A stretch of DNA of 35,323 nt from Clostridia bacterium (GCA_017397765.1 JAFQIB010000109.1:1-35323), one strand, 5' to 3'; positions 7,885 to 16,510 are shown, numbered from the stretch's first letter. Notes: a model not told the origin generated them from the sequence alone. Translations and numbers: made by a program.

Positions 7885-9042
7885 TCACTCTTCTGCGGAC
7901 TCGGCAGGGGCATGAGCGGCGTTGATCTTCTCGATCTCTGCCGCGCGCCGGGGCGGGATGCAGTACTGACAGGCCTTCAGCTTGGCAAAGCCCTCGGTTT
8001 CCAGCTCGCCGTAGGAGAAGGCCGTCATCGGCTCATACCGGTTGTTGACCCCGTAGCAGGTGGGGCTGTCATGATAATCCCTGCCGCTCTTGGGATTATA
8101 ATACAGCGCGGTATCCTCGCCGGGCAGCGGGATGGTACGGCCCTCCCAGTCCTCCCAGATGACCATGCGGGTCTTCATCTTGTCCCGGAGATTGTCCCAG
8201 ATCCAGCGCATGTTGACGCCGTTCTCGGTGCGCTTGCGCTGCACGCGGATGCAGCCGTGGCTGGCGCGCTGGCCCAGCTTGGGCTCGGTGCGGCCGTAAT
8301 AGGCGCCCTCCTCCCGCGGGATATGGGGCACCTCATGCAGGAGGTCGCCGTCATTGTAGCGGATACCGAAATTGCACAGGAACTCGTTGGACCAGAAGCC
8401 GCCGGTGGCGCTGTAGAGCAGATATTCGCCGGAGCGGGTCTCGTTCTCCGGATCGGCCTTGGTGCCAAGACCGGTGGAGACGACCAGGGTGTCAAAGAGC
8501 TTGCCTTCGTGATAGATGTAAAGACGCTGGGTCAGCTTGTCCACCACCAGGCCATATTCGGTCCGCGCGGGCACCTCCACCAGCTGCTCGGTCTGGATAT
8601 AGCCGGTGACCAGCTGATTGTAGGCCTTGATCCGGCTGCCGGCAAAGGAGCTGGAGTAGGTTTCGATTTTGGTCCAGCCGTTGTCCAGCGTCTCCAGCAC
8701 ATGCACGCCCTGGGTGGAGCGGGTCACCTCGCCCACGGGCTTGCTGTCCTCGCTGGGCTCGGCGTAGATATTCGCCTGCGCGCGGAAATTGCCGTCCACC
8801 ACGATCATCGGGGCGGTCAGCATAGCCCACACAGCCGCCTCGTTGGTGTAGTCCATCGGCGTTTCCCAGAAGCAGCCGGGCTTTCCGCAATGCCCCTTGC
8901 CGGGGGTGAAGATCTCTTCCACCTCTTCAGCAGGGGTCGAAAGTTCTTCGGCAGCGGACAGATCAAGCCGGGCGGGCAGCTCTTCGGCGGCAGCGGGCAG
9001 GATCAGCAGGGCGCAGAACAGCACCGCAAGCAATTTGCGCAT
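7885..9042 (-). CDS. Secreted L,D-transpeptidase (YkuD domain) with SH3-like and Cys-rich C-terminal parts
   Basis: This protein probably cross-links or modifies peptidoglycan outside the membrane through a cysteine nucleophile. It has 385 aa. The signal peptide is MRKLLAVLFCALLILPAAA. Residues about 75-155 look like an SH3-type wall-binding domain (ANIYAEPSEDSKPVGEVT..GWTKIETY). The YkuD domain spans about 160-300, beginning YGLVVDKLTQRLYIYHEGK and carrying the active-site motif SHGCIRV with His262 and Cys264. After it, residues about 320-375 hold the pattern YHDSPTCYGVNN...MTAFSYGELETEGFAKLKACQYC, the H-x5-C...C-x2-C layout found in other secreted Firmicute proteins and likely to bind metal. 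The start follows AAGGAGGAG. It is monocistronic with its own terminator. Confidence 0.9.
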   Translation of the reverse strand: MRKLLAVLFCALLILPAAAEELPARLDLSAAEELSTPAEEVEEIFTPGKGHCGKPGCFWETPMDYTNEAAVWAMLTAPMIVVDGNFRAQANIYAEPSEDSKPVGEVTRSTQGVHVLETLDNGWTKIETYSSSFAGSRIKAYNQLVTGYIQTEQLVEVPARTEYGLVVDKLTQRLYIYHEGKLFDTLVVSTGLGTKADPENETRSGEYLLYSATGGFWSNEFLCNFGIRYNDGDLLHEVPHIPREEGAYYGRTEPKLGQRASHGCIRVQRKRTENGVNMRWIWDNLRDKMKTRMVIWEDWEGRTIPLPGEDTALYYNPKSGRDYHDSPTCYGVNNRYEPMTAFSYGELETEGFAKLKACQYCIPPRRAAEIEKINAAHAPAESAEE

Positions 9043-9193
9043 CAGGGCAGTCTCCTCCTTGAGTTCGGGGTGTCTGTATAGTTAACGATGCAGACGCGGA
9101 AATCCTTCCCAAAGGATGAAAAAATCACATTTTGTGCGCACATTCGGCCTTACAGGACTCGCCCGGCGGTTGAGAAACACGCGCAGCGCGTTA

Positions 9194-9222
9194 TTGAAAA
9201 TCCGCCGCAGGCATGCTATGAT
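9194..9222 (+). promoter_or_regulatory. Sigma-A promoter of the truncated XRE gene
   Basis: -35 TTGAAA (9194-9199) and -10 TATGAT (9217-9222), each 5/6 to consensus, are separated by 17 bases. It is followed within 20 bases by AAGGAGG and the ATG at 9245. It is a strong promoter still in place before a broken gene. Confidence 0.75.
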
Positions 9223-9244
9223 CGGGGCAGAAGGAGGCGATCAG

Positions 9245-9373
9245 ATGAAGATCGGAGAGAATATCCGCGCACTGCGGCAGCGCAAGGGGCTGACCCAGGA
9301 GCAGGTGGCACAGCAGCTTGGCGTGACCTATCAGGCGGTGTCCAAATGGGAGCATGGGGGTTCCCAAACGTAA
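9245..9373 (+). pseudogene. XRE-family regulator, truncated inside the helix-turn-helix
   Basis: The reading frame starts MKIGENIRALRQRKGLTQEQ and continues VAQQLGVTYQAVSKWEHG, a textbook XRE DNA-binding start, then GSQT and a stop, for 42 residues. In intact relatives the text after VSKWE.G continues into a fifth helix and a long C-terminal domain; here it is lost. The break lies near 9355-9360, where base composition falls from GC-rich to AT-rich. The ribosome site and promoter are intact, so a 42-residue peptide could still be made, but it lacks part of the domain and any dimer or sensing region. Most likely inactive. Confidence 0.8.
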
Positions 9374-9856
9374 AGATACCACACTAAAACCCACGCTTAC
9401 ATTACTTCCAAACAATATAATATTGGAGGTACTTGGACAAAGATCATTATGGGTGCATCCGAGGGTGACATTTCTTTGTTCAACTCTCTGAATTTGCAGA
9501 TTGCTTGGCTGAATGCCGGTGTCAATGCAGAGATTGAATGGCAATGGGATGACGGTCATGTTCCGGCCGAGATTCTTGGTGAATCCTTCTCGCTCCACCT
9601 CGATCAGATGTATGGCGAATATGTGAATGGTGCAATAAGCATCACTAAGGCGGAAGCTCCCAAGCAGACCGAGAATGGCACTTTCGAAGAAGCCTCCGGC
9701 AAGGACATCAGCAGTTGGGTAAGCCTTGATGATAGCTCAAAGGTATCCTTTACTCTTACCGACATAGCAGCATACAGAACCGCAGGTGCAAGAAAAGCAA
9801 TGTCCGGCTTCGATGTTATTAACTATCGCAACACAAACAGGAGGGTAGGTATGTGA
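9374..9856 (+). pseudogene. 3' fragment of a secreted esterase-like gene
   Basis: The frame continues open from the XRE stop to 9856. There is no good start: the ATG at 9449 is inside what reads as a protein interior. Text such as GGTWTKIIMGASEGDISLF, LNLQIAWLNAGVNAEIEWQW and DDGHVPAEILGESFSLHLDQ resembles the C-terminal part of secreted alpha/beta hydrolases of the tannase/feruloyl-esterase type, where a W..GH motif supplies the catalytic His. The rest (about 70 residues) has no recognised domain. The family assignment is from memory of pattern and is tentative. The lower GC than its neighbours and the absent 5' part say this is a transferred or rearranged remnant. 9857-9954 holds nothing I can name. 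Confidence 0.45.
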
Positions 9857-9954
9857 ATCCGATAACTTGTGAGTTCAACATATTCATCTTTTTTCATAGT
9901 ACAATCCATACATTTCATCCAAGATACACACCGAATCATCAAAGCACATAATTA

Positions 9955-9984
9955 AAGGACACCTCTTTCAATGGAGGTGTCCTT
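9955..9984 (-). terminator. Terminator after the mutarotase gene
   Basis: An 11-bp perfect stem (AAGGACACCTC 9955-9965 with GAGGTGTCCTT 9974-9984) and an 8-base loop are followed on the minus strand by TAATTATGTG. It ends the operon running from 18406 to 10013. Confidence 0.7.
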
Positions 9985-10012
9985 AGCTATGCAGATTAAG
10001 CCGTGATCCTTT

Positions 10013-10870
10013 TTACTGCCGGGGCTCGATCGCGAAGCGCTTCCGGCATTGTTCACCAGGCTGAAGCACCTGCACGCCGCTTCGGTCAAACATACCCAGG
10101 CAGGCGCCTGCCTGAATACTCGTGCAGGGCTCGATGCAGATAACCTTCGCATTTTCGTCCGGGCTGGCCCAGATGGCGAGGTATGGAAATTCACTTCGAT
10201 GGATGCGAACCGAATGGCTGTGCTTCCTGCTTGCGAACTCCACCCACTCAGATTTCAGACCGTAAATGCTGCGTGTAAAGTTGCGGAACAGGTCATGCTC
10301 CAGCGGACGAAAACCGTCCCTGACAAAGATAGGATCCTTCCAGCCAAAGGGATTAAAGGAGCCAATATCCTCCTTCTTTTCAAAGCGGATGAAGCAGTCC
10401 TCCGGCGCTTCATCCTCCGTCAGCGGCCAGCGATACGCCGTATGACAGCCCAGCCCAAAGGGCAGCAGTCCTGTTTCTCCGGTGTTGGTGACGCAGTAGT
10501 CCACATGGAGCTGTCCGTCGCGCACCTGGTAGGTCACCTCCAGGCGAAAGTGATAGGGATACATGGAGCGAGTCTCTTCGTCGTCGGTGAGCACGAAGGT
10601 CACGAAGTCCTCCCCCTGTGCCGCGACAGCGAAGTTTCGATTCTGGGCAATGCCATTGAGCGGCATCTGATACCACTGGTCGCCATCGAAGTAAGTGTCG
10701 CTGAGAAACCGCCCAATGATCGGGAATAGTGTAGGCGAGGTGCGCCCATAATAACGGGGATCACCGTCGTAGAGGTACTCAAAGCCATTCATGCTCAGTC
10801 CCTTGAGTTCTGCGCCAAAGGCATTGACATGGGCAAGTACTTCGCCCGAGCGGATGATGATGTCCTTCAT
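10013..10870 (-). CDS. LacX-like aldose 1-epimerase family protein with altered active site
   Basis: A 285-aa cytoplasmic beta-sandwich protein of the galactose-mutarotase superfamily. Recognisable parts are the start DIIIRSGEVLAHVNAFGAEL, TLFPIIGRF, GLGCHTAYRWPL with His143, and VICIEPCTS with Glu247, matching the second His and the catalytic Glu of mutarotases. The usual HGFAR-type motif reads NGIAQ (Asn72), so the first active-site His and the nearby Arg are replaced. The protein may act on an unusual sugar, be slow, or only bind. The start ATG at 10870 after TAAGGAGGGA was preferred over the upstream in-frame ATG at 11023, which lies inside the preceding gene. It is the last gene of the operon, 11 bases after the helical enzyme at 10882, so it likely handles that enzyme's product. 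Confidence 0.82.
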   Translation of the reverse strand: MKDIIIRSGEVLAHVNAFGAELKGLSMNGFEYLYDGDPRYYGRTSPTLFPIIGRFLSDTYFDGDQWYQMPLNGIAQNRNFAVAAQGEDFVTFVLTDDEETRSMYPYHFRLEVTYQVRDGQLHVDYCVTNTGETGLLPFGLGCHTAYRWPLTEDEAPEDCFIRFEKKEDIGSFNPFGWKDPIFVRDGFRPLEHDLFRNFTRSIYGLKSEWVEFASRKHSHSVRIHRSEFPYLAIWASPDENAKVICIEPCTSIQAGACLGMFDRSGVQVLQPGEQCRKRFAIEPRQ

Positions 10871-10881
10871 CTCGTCCCTCC

Positions 10882-12939
10882 TTACGCAAACAGCGACCAG
10901 TCGTCCTCGCCCGCCACGGTGGTCAGGCGATCCAGCGCCGTCAGTCGCCAGCAGGTCACCCAGGCCACCAGCCAGTCGTTGAAGTGTCCACGTTCCTCGC
11001 AGTCTGGGCGATACTTCGTCCAACGGGCCTGGAAGAAGCCTTCATTCTGGCTGCCCAAGGGACGGGCCAGACCATGCACCACGTCTCCCTCGTTGGCTGT
11101 GATGCCGTACAGGCTGTTCACCCACATCATACGGGAGCGGATAATCCAATTGCTATCCCCGGTCATCTTGGCCAAGCGGACGAACTCTGCACACAGCAGC
11201 GCTCCCCAGGGATCGATGGCATGGTGCTCAGCGGAGATTGCCGTGCCGCCGGAGGTGTAGTAGCCGAACCTGGCAAAGTCGCTGGAATCTGGGTAGATCG
11301 CGTCGTACTGAAAGGCCCATGAGAAGAAGTAGTAGGCTGCTTTGAGCGCCCGCTCCAGCCAGATGGGTTCCTGGGTGATCTCGTACAGGTCAAGGCTGGC
11401 TACCACGAAGGGATAGGACGTTTCCTTATCCACGCTCTGACAGTCGATGGCGCCAGCCGTACACAGGAATTTGTCCAGGTCGCGGGTGTAGTAGAATTCC
11501 ATGGCGTGCTTCGCGCTTTCCAGATACCGGGGATTGCCGGTCACCTTCCAGGTATCGATCAGACCGGTTATCATGAATCCGCCCACGGTGCCCGTGCCGT
11601 CCACCGGCTGCCCGGAGAGGGTCCAGGTCTTGCCATAGCCAACCTTTTCATCAAAGTGGTCGATAAAAAAATCACAGATGCGCGTCGCAAACTGCAGAAA
11701 TTCCGAATGCTCCCGGCCCTTGGATCTGAGCAACATGTAGATCTTGCTCATCTCGCTCGCGCCCCAGCCCAGATTGCACGCATCAGGCAGATACCCTTGG
11801 CAGGGATCATCCAGCTTTTCCTTGTCTCCGGCAGCAAGGACGGCCTCATAGGTCTTGTAGCGTTCGAAATGAGGCAACACCATACCGTTTTCAAGCTGCT
11901 TTTCCGTCCAGTTGTGCAGGGAGCCGATGAGCAGATCCACCTTCGCTCCGTCCCCCTTTGCGAAGGCATCCTTCAGCAGCATGCGCGTGGACAGAAATCC
12001 CTGCCCCGCCCAGCCGATTTCGTAGATTTCGCGGTTGAAGCCATAGGTGTTGTACTCCGGGAGACTCAGCAGGTGGAGCATTTCCTCCTTGGTCATCTTT
12101 GCGCCTGCATGGCCCGCCTGGAGACGACTCAGCTTGGTGTCAAAGCCCGCGATGATGAGCGTCCTGCCCTCGTAGTCGTGGATGAGCCTGGTCAGGTAGG
12201 CAATCCCCAGTTCCCACACGCGCTTCGGGGTGAAGATGGGCTCGTGGGTGTAGGGAAAGACCTCCGGCATGCGGTTCAAGAGGTTCGCCGTGGCGTAGTG
12301 CTCCCACATAGGCTCACAGGCCCAGAGATGGAAGGTCATGGCGAACTGCGCACCTGGGGCCAGGTCGATATACTCATCATAGCGCCCGGTCATCTTGTTC
12401 TTGCCGGAGTAGCTGACAGGCGCCTCCACCACGGGATAGTGGATACGGTGGATGAATTCTTGCCCATCTCGGACGATGGAGCATCCCGTACGCAGACTTT
12501 CCTTGTCCCGGGCCGAAGCGAAGAGCGCAAAGCCGAAATCTGCGTTTTCCGTCAGCGTGCAGGAAGGGATGCCCGTACGGTCATAGGCAAATACCCAGGG
12601 CTGGCCGTCCCTGGTCAGCCCTTTGGGGGAATTCCGCCCGCCCCACTCATTGCCGTTGTACATCACACAGGGGATGATATAATCCGCTGGCTGGAAACAG
12701 GTTTTTACTTGGTTGATGATCTGGAGTCTGCGCCTCTTTTCAGAAAGATTCGCAACTTTCCGTGTCACACGGAATAACCCGTCGCCCAAGCTGTCCAGGC
12801 GGTCGCGCCAGGAAAAATCCTCCGTGACGGCCTGCTCCACACCGTTTTCGACGATCACAGGCGGCAGTAGCTGTGCAATTACCCGGCGCTCCGGCGCTGA
12901 AAGGAGGGTGTACCCCTCCGCCGTTTTACAAAGATACAT
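10882..12939 (-). CDS. Predicted all-helical toroid carbohydrate enzyme, paralogue 1
   Basis: A 685-aa protein without a signal peptide, so cytoplasmic. The first ~250 residues are beta-rich (RVIAQLLPPVIVENG, CVMYNGNEWGGRNSPKG, TRDGQPWVFAYDRTGIPSC), and the rest is a series of paired helices as in six-hairpin glycosidases (IYEIGWAGQGFLSTRMLLKD, CNLGWGASEMSKIYMLL, SVDKETSYPFVVASLDLYE, YTSGGTAISAEHHAIDPWGA, RPLGSQNEGFFQARW). It shares all of these blocks, in order, with the neighbour at 12952. Conserved acidic and aromatic residues in those blocks (D-K-E, H-x-A-I-D) are candidates for catalysis or binding. I cannot assign a numbered family. The start ATG follows TGAGGAGGG, which overlaps the stop of the gene upstream. 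Operon context says it acts on the sugar brought in by the 14890-18406 importer. Confidence 0.7.
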   Translation of the reverse strand: MYLCKTAEGYTLLSAPERRVIAQLLPPVIVENGVEQAVTEDFSWRDRLDSLGDGLFRVTRKVANLSEKRRRLQIINQVKTCFQPADYIIPCVMYNGNEWGGRNSPKGLTRDGQPWVFAYDRTGIPSCTLTENADFGFALFASARDKESLRTGCSIVRDGQEFIHRIHYPVVEAPVSYSGKNKMTGRYDEYIDLAPGAQFAMTFHLWACEPMWEHYATANLLNRMPEVFPYTHEPIFTPKRVWELGIAYLTRLIHDYEGRTLIIAGFDTKLSRLQAGHAGAKMTKEEMLHLLSLPEYNTYGFNREIYEIGWAGQGFLSTRMLLKDAFAKGDGAKVDLLIGSLHNWTEKQLENGMVLPHFERYKTYEAVLAAGDKEKLDDPCQGYLPDACNLGWGASEMSKIYMLLRSKGREHSEFLQFATRICDFFIDHFDEKVGYGKTWTLSGQPVDGTGTVGGFMITGLIDTWKVTGNPRYLESAKHAMEFYYTRDLDKFLCTAGAIDCQSVDKETSYPFVVASLDLYEITQEPIWLERALKAAYYFFSWAFQYDAIYPDSSDFARFGYYTSGGTAISAEHHAIDPWGALLCAEFVRLAKMTGDSNWIIRSRMMWVNSLYGITANEGDVVHGLARPLGSQNEGFFQARWTKYRPDCEERGHFNDWLVAWVTCWRLTALDRLTTVAGEDDWSLFA

Positions 12940-12951
12940 GGCAATCCCTCC

Positions 12952-14802
12952 TCAGCGCAGATCGTCCCAGTTGGACAGGCGATCCAGGGCCACCTCACGG
13001 AAGGAGGTCTGCCAGTGGGTCAGCCACTCGGAAGTGGTAAAGTACTTGCGGTCAGGACGTCCCCAGCGGGTGTGGCGGACACTTTCATCCTGGCTACCCG
13101 CCGGACGGACACGCCCCTTGACCGTCAGCGTACCATCGGAGATCAGCTGGGATCCTGCATACCACAGAGCGCGGGCACGGCTGCGCCACATTTCCTTCCC
13201 GGTCAGGTCAGCCAGCTCGATGAACTCTGGCACAAAATACAGGCCGTAGTGATCCAGCGCATTATGCGCGGCGGACACGGCGGTGCTGCCGTAGGTGTCG
13301 AAGCCCACGTCGCGGGCCATGGAGCCCTCGGGGAAATCTACGGAGTAATGCCACTGCCAGGTGGATAGGTAGTACGCCACACCTTCGGCTGCTTCCACAT
13401 AGCGGCGATCCTGCGTGTAACGGTAGGTGGTCAGCACAGCACGCAGCAGGGGCGCAGCGGATTCCTTGTCGATGCAGTAGCTGTCCAACGCGCCAGCGGT
13501 GGTAAAGCCGCAGCGGTCAAACTCGCCCAGGTAGAAATCCACCGCCCGGACGGCAGCGTCCAGATACCTACTATTGCTGGTTGCATCATAAGCGTCAAAC
13601 AGGGGCAGCGCCATGAACACGCCGATCACACCGTGGCGGGAATCCACGCTGCCATCCAGATACCAGCTCTTGGCAAACTCTCCGCTCTCCAGCTGGGCAC
13701 TCAGGGCAAAGTCACACAGAGCCAGGGCTGCCTCGCGGTACTCGGGACGCTCGATCCCCAGCTCCTCTACCATACGGGCAGCCTTGAAGAAATACACCGC
13801 ACCGGTGCCGAGGTTGCAGGCGTCAAAGGTGGTGGGAATATCGCCGTTGATGACAGAATCCAGACGGTTGGGGTCACAAAACAGCTTGCAGAACATCATG
13901 CCGTTGGGCAGGCGAGCGTACTTCATCCAGCTGTCCAGAACGGAGAGCGCCTTATTCTTCAGATCCTCATCGCCGGTCTTTTTGTACTCCCGCAGCAGGA
14001 TGCAGGCTACGGAGGGATTCTGACCCGTCCAGCCCAGTTCAAAGTTGATAGACTTGACGAAGGCATTTTCGCTCTCCACCCAGTGCATGCCGGTCTGGAA
14101 GCCAGTCACGCCGTCGGGCTTCCGCTGCCATAGACTCCGCAGGAAACAGGTGTCCAGCCGGATGATCTCTTCAGGCGACTTCTCCATCTTCACATCGCGG
14201 CGAAAGAAATCCCACGCGAAGTCCAGCAAGCGGCGGTAGCCATCGCGGATCTTTCCAGCCTTCGATACATGCAGAATTGCGGTAAAGGTATCCGTCATTT
14301 CCATCTCGCCCATGAAGGGCTCCAGCCAGGCACGCTTAAAGAGCACCTTGGGGTGCTCCTGCTCTGGCCAGAGCAGCGACTGCACCGCACACTCTTCCTC
14401 CATGCGGATGGAACCGGACATACCGCCCTTCTCCTCTCCGAAGAGGCTCACGCACCAGTTCTCCGACTCCGCATAGGTACAGGCGGGAATGGCCGTGCGG
14501 TGCCAGGCATAGCTCCAGGGCTGGCCATCGCGGCTCCAGCCGGTATACTGCGCGCCTCGGCCCCAGCCGTTCCCGTTGTAGTTGACGGCAGGCACCTGCC
14601 AGTATCGGCACTTTCCGGCAGACCGAACCGTCATCGCCATCTGATTGGTGGGCGCGGCGCATTTGCGGGTCCAGCGGAAAGCGCCATCATCAATAGGCTC
14701 AAAGGCGTCCGTACAGCCCTCCATCGCAGAGATCAGCAGAACCGTTTCGCCATCCCCCGTAAGCTGCCAGCCCTGCGCGTCCTGTTTCCATGTATATTGC
14801 AT
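12952..14802 (-). CDS. Predicted all-helical toroid carbohydrate enzyme, paralogue 2
   Basis: A 616-aa cytoplasmic protein without signal peptide. It has the same order of blocks as 10882-12939: YNGNGWGRGAQYTG, SRDGQPWSYAWHRTAIPAC, FELGWTGQNPSVACILL, CNLGTGAVYFFKAARM, SYCIDKESAAPLLRAVLTTY, DTYGSTAVSAAHNALDHYGL, VRPAGSQDESVRHTRWG. A beta-rich first third precedes paired helices. Overall identity looks modest, so the two copies diverged long ago and probably act on different linkages or as partners. The start ATG at 14802 follows CAGGAGGATA; an in-frame ATG at 14853 would place the lead across the intercistronic hairpin and was rejected. It is 87 bases after the binding-protein gene and 12 before its paralogue. 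Enzyme function is inferred from fold pattern and operon only. Confidence 0.7.
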   Translation of the reverse strand: MQYTWKQDAQGWQLTGDGETVLLISAMEGCTDAFEPIDDGAFRWTRKCAAPTNQMAMTVRSAGKCRYWQVPAVNYNGNGWGRGAQYTGWSRDGQPWSYAWHRTAIPACTYAESENWCVSLFGEEKGGMSGSIRMEEECAVQSLLWPEQEHPKVLFKRAWLEPFMGEMEMTDTFTAILHVSKAGKIRDGYRRLLDFAWDFFRRDVKMEKSPEEIIRLDTCFLRSLWQRKPDGVTGFQTGMHWVESENAFVKSINFELGWTGQNPSVACILLREYKKTGDEDLKNKALSVLDSWMKYARLPNGMMFCKLFCDPNRLDSVINGDIPTTFDACNLGTGAVYFFKAARMVEELGIERPEYREAALALCDFALSAQLESGEFAKSWYLDGSVDSRHGVIGVFMALPLFDAYDATSNSRYLDAAVRAVDFYLGEFDRCGFTTAGALDSYCIDKESAAPLLRAVLTTYRYTQDRRYVEAAEGVAYYLSTWQWHYSVDFPEGSMARDVGFDTYGSTAVSAAHNALDHYGLYFVPEFIELADLTGKEMWRSRARALWYAGSQLISDGTLTVKGRVRPAGSQDESVRHTRWGRPDRKYFTTSEWLTHWQTSFREVALDRLSNWDDLR

Positions 14803-14836
14803 CCCGGTATCCTCCTGAATATCATCAATGGAAAAT

Positions 14837-14870
14837 GGGGAGCCGCCCGGCACGCGGCAGGGGGCTCCCC
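14837..14870 (-). terminator. Hairpin after the binding-protein gene (partial terminator)
   Basis: Arms GGGGAGCC (14837-14844) and GGCTCCCC (14863-14870) are exact inverted repeats, with a further GC-rich inner pairing. On the minus strand ATTTTCC follows. As in the malE-malF gap, it stands between a binding-protein gene and genes needed in smaller amount, so attenuation or mRNA protection is likely. Confidence 0.55.
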
Positions 14871-14889
14871 GGTGAGAGAAGATTTGAAA

Positions 14890-16482
14890 TCACTTGCTCA
14901 GGTAGCGATCCATTGCGTTCTGATAGATGTTCAGCGCCTCTTCCAGACCGTATTCCATCACGTCCTCGGAGTACGCGTCGAAGTTCTCCAGGGGCTCAGC
15001 GCCGGTGATGAACTTCAGCAGCATTTCCTCAGCATAGGTGTTGACCTGCGCCATCAGCTCGGCTGCACGGGCGGATTCCTCGGTGGACAGGCCCAGGGAC
15101 GGAATACGCAGGAAGCTCTGCTCATTCGTGTCGCTGTTCCACATGGTGCGGATGCGCAGCGCCTCGGTGTTGGAGGCAGTGGAAGGATGGCCGATGGAGT
15201 CCGGATAGCAGTAGCGGGTGCCGAAGTGGATTTTCAGGGCGTAGGACACATTGGAGATGGTCATGCCCTTGGGATTCTTGAGGATCTCATCGGTGAAGCG
15301 CGGAATACCGGCCTCGTCATAATTCCAGTGCACACCCTCCACGCCAAAGGTGAACAGCAGGGAGCCTTCGTAGGTGTAACCGTAGTTGAGGTACTGCACT
15401 GCGGCTTCCACGTTCTTGCAGGCAGTGGTGATGACAGTGATGTAGGACCAGGTGGGGAAGGTTGCCAGGTTGTTGCCCAGGACCTGCTCCTCGCTCACTC
15501 GGGGATAGGGGCAGTTGGTGACTTCAAAGTTGCCCAGGGTGTTGATGCGGGTGTAGGTCGCGTCCACGGAGTCACAGATGGCACCCAGCTTCTGGTTGTC
15601 AAACATAGTCTGGGCCTCGGCGATGGTCAGGGAGGAGAAGTCGCGGGAGAGGTAGCCCTTCTCGTACCAGGAGTTCATCAGGGTCAGGAATTCCTTGTAC
15701 TGGGGCGCGTTGGACCAGTGATGGATGGTCTTTCCGTCAGGATCGACGTAGATGTTCTTGAGCATGTTGAAGGCGCCCATGAACAGGTTCCAGTGCTCCA
15801 CGTTATCGCGCTTGATGTACAGCGGGGTCACACCAGGCTTGTTGTCCAGGATAGCCTGGAAGTAGGCCTCATACTCCGCGATGGTCTTGGGCTCATCCAT
15901 GCCGAACTCGTTCAGCCAGGTCTTGTTGACGTTGACACGGATGTAGGGCATGGGATCGGAGTAGGTCATCTTGGAGAAGCCCAGGATCTTGCCGTCGTCC
16001 TCAATGTAGACGCGCTGGGCGTCTGCATTGTCCATCAGCACCTGCTTGTACTGAGGCGCGTACTTGTCCAGGTAGGGCGCGATGTCGATGATGACGCCGT
16101 CCTCGTACAGGGCCTTCAAACCGCCAGAGTAGACGGTTTCAGCGGGGATCTGGATCATGTCAGGCAGATCGCCGGACATCAGCAGGGTCTGGAATGCCTG
16201 CTTGGTCTTGGTGCCGGCAGAAGGATGCCAGAACTCGATGTCCACACCGGTATCCTTCTGAATCTGCTGGTAGGCAGGGTTCTCATCATAGGAGGAGATG
16301 AAGTTAGCCGCGCCAGAGTTCATCTCCATCCAGTAGGTCAGCTTGATGGTCTTGTTGGAAATGGGGTACTGGCCCTCGTTGGCCTTGGGCGGGGTGTAGT
16401 AGCCGGGGATCAGCTCGTCCGCCATGGCAAAGGTGGGCAAGAGCAGCATCGCGCACAGCAGGGCACAGAGAATACGTTTCAT
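14890..16482 (-). CDS. Extracellular oligosaccharide-binding protein, LplA/YtcQ type
   Basis: This is the solute-binding protein of a second sugar importer. It has 530 aa from the ATG at 16482 (after GAAGGAGACC); an ATG 6 codons upstream overlaps the ribosome site. The signal peptide is MKRILCALLCAMLLLPTFAMA, then DELIPGYYTPPKANEGQYPI. No lipobox follows, unlike the lipoprotein LplA/LipO, so it is either free or held by the transporter. The text LTYWMEMNSGAANFISS, DTGVDIEFWHPSAG, ADVQRV-like segments and the long C-terminal half (NYGYTYEGSLLFTFGVEGVH, AQVNTYAEEMLLKFITG) fit the large family that binds plant-polysaccharide fragments. Its neighbours are two LplB/LplC-type permeases and no ATPase, as is usual for this family, which borrows a shared MsmX-type ATPase. 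Confidence 0.87.
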   Translation of the reverse strand: MKRILCALLCAMLLLPTFAMADELIPGYYTPPKANEGQYPISNKTIKLTYWMEMNSGAANFISSYDENPAYQQIQKDTGVDIEFWHPSAGTKTKQAFQTLLMSGDLPDMIQIPAETVYSGGLKALYEDGVIIDIAPYLDKYAPQYKQVLMDNADAQRVYIEDDGKILGFSKMTYSDPMPYIRVNVNKTWLNEFGMDEPKTIAEYEAYFQAILDNKPGVTPLYIKRDNVEHWNLFMGAFNMLKNIYVDPDGKTIHHWSNAPQYKEFLTLMNSWYEKGYLSRDFSSLTIAEAQTMFDNQKLGAICDSVDATYTRINTLGNFEVTNCPYPRVSEEQVLGNNLATFPTWSYITVITTACKNVEAAVQYLNYGYTYEGSLLFTFGVEGVHWNYDEAGIPRFTDEILKNPKGMTISNVSYALKIHFGTRYCYPDSIGHPSTASNTEALRIRTMWNSDTNEQSFLRIPSLGLSTEESARAAELMAQVNTYAEEMLLKFITGAEPLENFDAYSEDVMEYGLEEALNIYQNAMDRYLSK

Positions 16483-16510
16483 GATTGGGTCTCCTTCCAT
16501 TTTTCTATTT

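Noticed and set aside
9449..9856. Independent small gene starting at ATG 9449
   Set aside because: The frame is open upstream with the same kind of protein text, no ribosome site is near, and it reads as the end of a larger protein.
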